Positions 5,911-6,827 of a DNA stretch of 6,827 nt are shown here, piece after piece. Every line of letters begins with the position of its first letter. Within the stretch, counting starts at the first letter, position 1. The notes beneath the pieces were generated by a model. The model had not been told where the DNA came from, searched no databases, and saw only the letters and a program-made list of their open reading frames with translations. Source of the stretch: Verrucomicrobiales bacterium (GTDB lineage Bacteria; Verrucomicrobiota; Verrucomicrobiia; Verrucomicrobiales; Verrucomicrobiaceae); contig DNXB01000046.1 in assembly GCA_003506995.1 (NCBI GenBank), forward strand, positions 1 through 6,827, given 5' to 3'. The translations under genes were made by a program, and so were the position numbers.

Positions 5911-6827
5911 ATGAAATCGAACTTTTTTCCCTGTGCCGGAGCGCAGGCGCTGCATGCGCCGACGCGGCGTGAGTTTGTGTATGGGCTGGGAACTTCGCTC
6001 GGGAGCGTGGCTTTGACCTCATTGCTCGCGGCGGAGCAGAAGGGACCGCTGGCACCAAAGACGCAGATGGTGCCTGCGAAGGCGAAGAACTGCATCTTTT
6101 TGATGATGGAGGGCGGGCCGAGCCATATCGACTGCTTTGATCCGAAACCGATGCTGGAGAAGTTGCATCTGAAGGAGTTCACGCGTGAAGGGAAGATGAA
6201 GTCGGCGATGGAGAGCGGGAAACGGTATTATGTGAAGTCGCCGTTCAAGTTTGCGCAGCATGGGCAGAGCGGCGCGTGGATGAGCGAGCCGTGGCAGCAT
6301 CTGAGCAAGGTGGCGGATGAGTTGTGCTTTTATCGCGGCTGCCAGGTCGATTCGGTGAATCATCCCACTGCGATGTATCAGATGAATTGCGGGAATCGCT
6401 TCGGCGGTGATCCGGCTATTGGCTCTTGGGTGACGTATGGGCTGGGTTCGGTGAATCAGGATCTGCCGGGCTTCATCGTACTGCCGGAGATCAGCTATCC
6501 GCAGGGCGGGAGCGCGAACTGGGGCAATGGCTACCTGCCTGCGCAGTTCCAAGGCACGCCGCTGCGGGCCAAAGGATCGCCCATTCTTGATCTGCGACCT
6601 CCACCGGGCATCACACCGGAGCATCAGCGGGCGAATCTGGATCTCCTGGGCAAGCTGAACGCCAAACATGCCAAGGATCACCCGTGGCATGACGAATTGA
6701 AGGCGCGCATGAACAACTATGAGCTGGCCTTTCGCATGCAGATGCAAGTGCCGGAGGTGATCGACCTCGAACAGGAGGACGCGAAGACGAAGGAGCTGTA
6801 CGGCATCGGCAAGGACGACACGGATGC
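5911..6827 (+). CDS. DUF1501 family exported protein, C-terminus cut off by the window edge
   Basis: The frame is open from the ATG at 5911 to the right edge, giving 305 complete codons of a family usually about 430-490 residues long. The N-terminus carries a Tat-type leader: TRREFV at 18-23, followed by the hydrophobic stretch YGLGTSLGSVALTSLLA, so it is probably exported folded. Family hallmarks are IFLMMEGGPSHIDCFDPKP (62-80), AQHGQSGAWMSE (115-126) and SVNHPTAMYQMNCG (148-161). DUF1501 proteins are abundant in Planctomycetota and Verrucomicrobiota, often next to cytochrome-domain DUF1553 genes; no such neighbour is visible here. The family is, from memory, related to the alkaline phosphatase/sulfatase fold; its biochemical role is not established. 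The start fits the Tat leader; upstream the frame is open but offers no ATG. It follows the kinase gene by 50 nt on the same strand and may be in the same transcript. Confidence 0.93.
   Translation, partial: MKSNFFPCAGAQALHAPTRREFVYGLGTSLGSVALTSLLAAEQKGPLAPKTQMVPAKAKNCIFLMMEGGPSHIDCFDPKPMLEKLHLKEFTREGKMKSAMESGKRYYVKSPFKFAQHGQSGAWMSEPWQHLSKVADELCFYRGCQVDSVNHPTAMYQMNCGNRFGGDPAIGSWVTYGLGSVNQDLPGFIVLPEISYPQGGSANWGNGYLPAQFQGTPLRAKGSPILDLRPPPGITPEHQRANLDLLGKLNAKHAKDHPWHDELKARMNNYELAFRMQMQVPEVIDLEQEDAKTKELYGIGKDDTD

Noticed and set aside
5766..6747. Minus-strand open frames opposite the kinase end and DUF1501
   Set aside because: The plus strand encodes clear kinase G2-box and DUF1501 motifs; the antisense products are Arg/His-rich shadows.

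Overview
The window looks like chromosome of a moderately GC-rich bacterium of the PVC group, most likely Verrucomicrobiota and possibly Planctomycetota. This rests on gene content: a secreted formylglycine-type sulfatase, a DUF1501 protein with a Tat-type leader, a secreted YHYH-domain protein, and a CpxA/CpxR-like two-component pair with the H-box HELCSPIAR and the response-regulator motif PKTF. I associate these with PVC genomes from memory; no search was run. There are no RNA genes, insertion sequences, CRISPR arrays or phage genes.

Layout. Five protein genes form two divergent blocks around a gap of about 106 bp (3650-3755). Leftward (minus strand): a very large exported multidomain protein (3649-1010; YHYH domain, two EF-hands, PEBP/YbhB-like domain, C-terminal jelly-roll-like region), then 20 nt later a sulfatase (989 to the left edge, C-terminus cut off). 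Rightward (plus strand): an OmpR-family response regulator (3756-4454), overlapping by 4 nt (ATGA) a CpxA-like sensor kinase (4451-5860), then after a 50-bp gap a DUF1501 protein (5911 to the right edge, C-terminus cut off).

How the genes may work together. The kinase has two membrane segments and an extracytoplasmic sensing region of about 150 residues. Its partner is a winged-helix DNA-binding regulator. The genes around them encode exported proteins, so an envelope-sensing pair controlling adjacent exported enzymes is a reasonable but untested hypothesis. The divergent gap holds GTCA-type tetramers spaced in multiples of 11 nt, a pattern that suits an OmpR-family operator.

The most unusual sequence signal is a nearly perfect 24-nt repeat with an 18-nt hairpin core (CGGGGCA-GGAA-TGCCCCG). 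It occurs twice inside the large YHYH gene, in the same orientation but in two different reading frames. Shared protein ancestry cannot explain this; it looks like a dispersed palindromic element inserted into coding sequence. The domain combination of the protein, and the altered ligand-pocket residues of its PEBP domain, are the other points to follow up.
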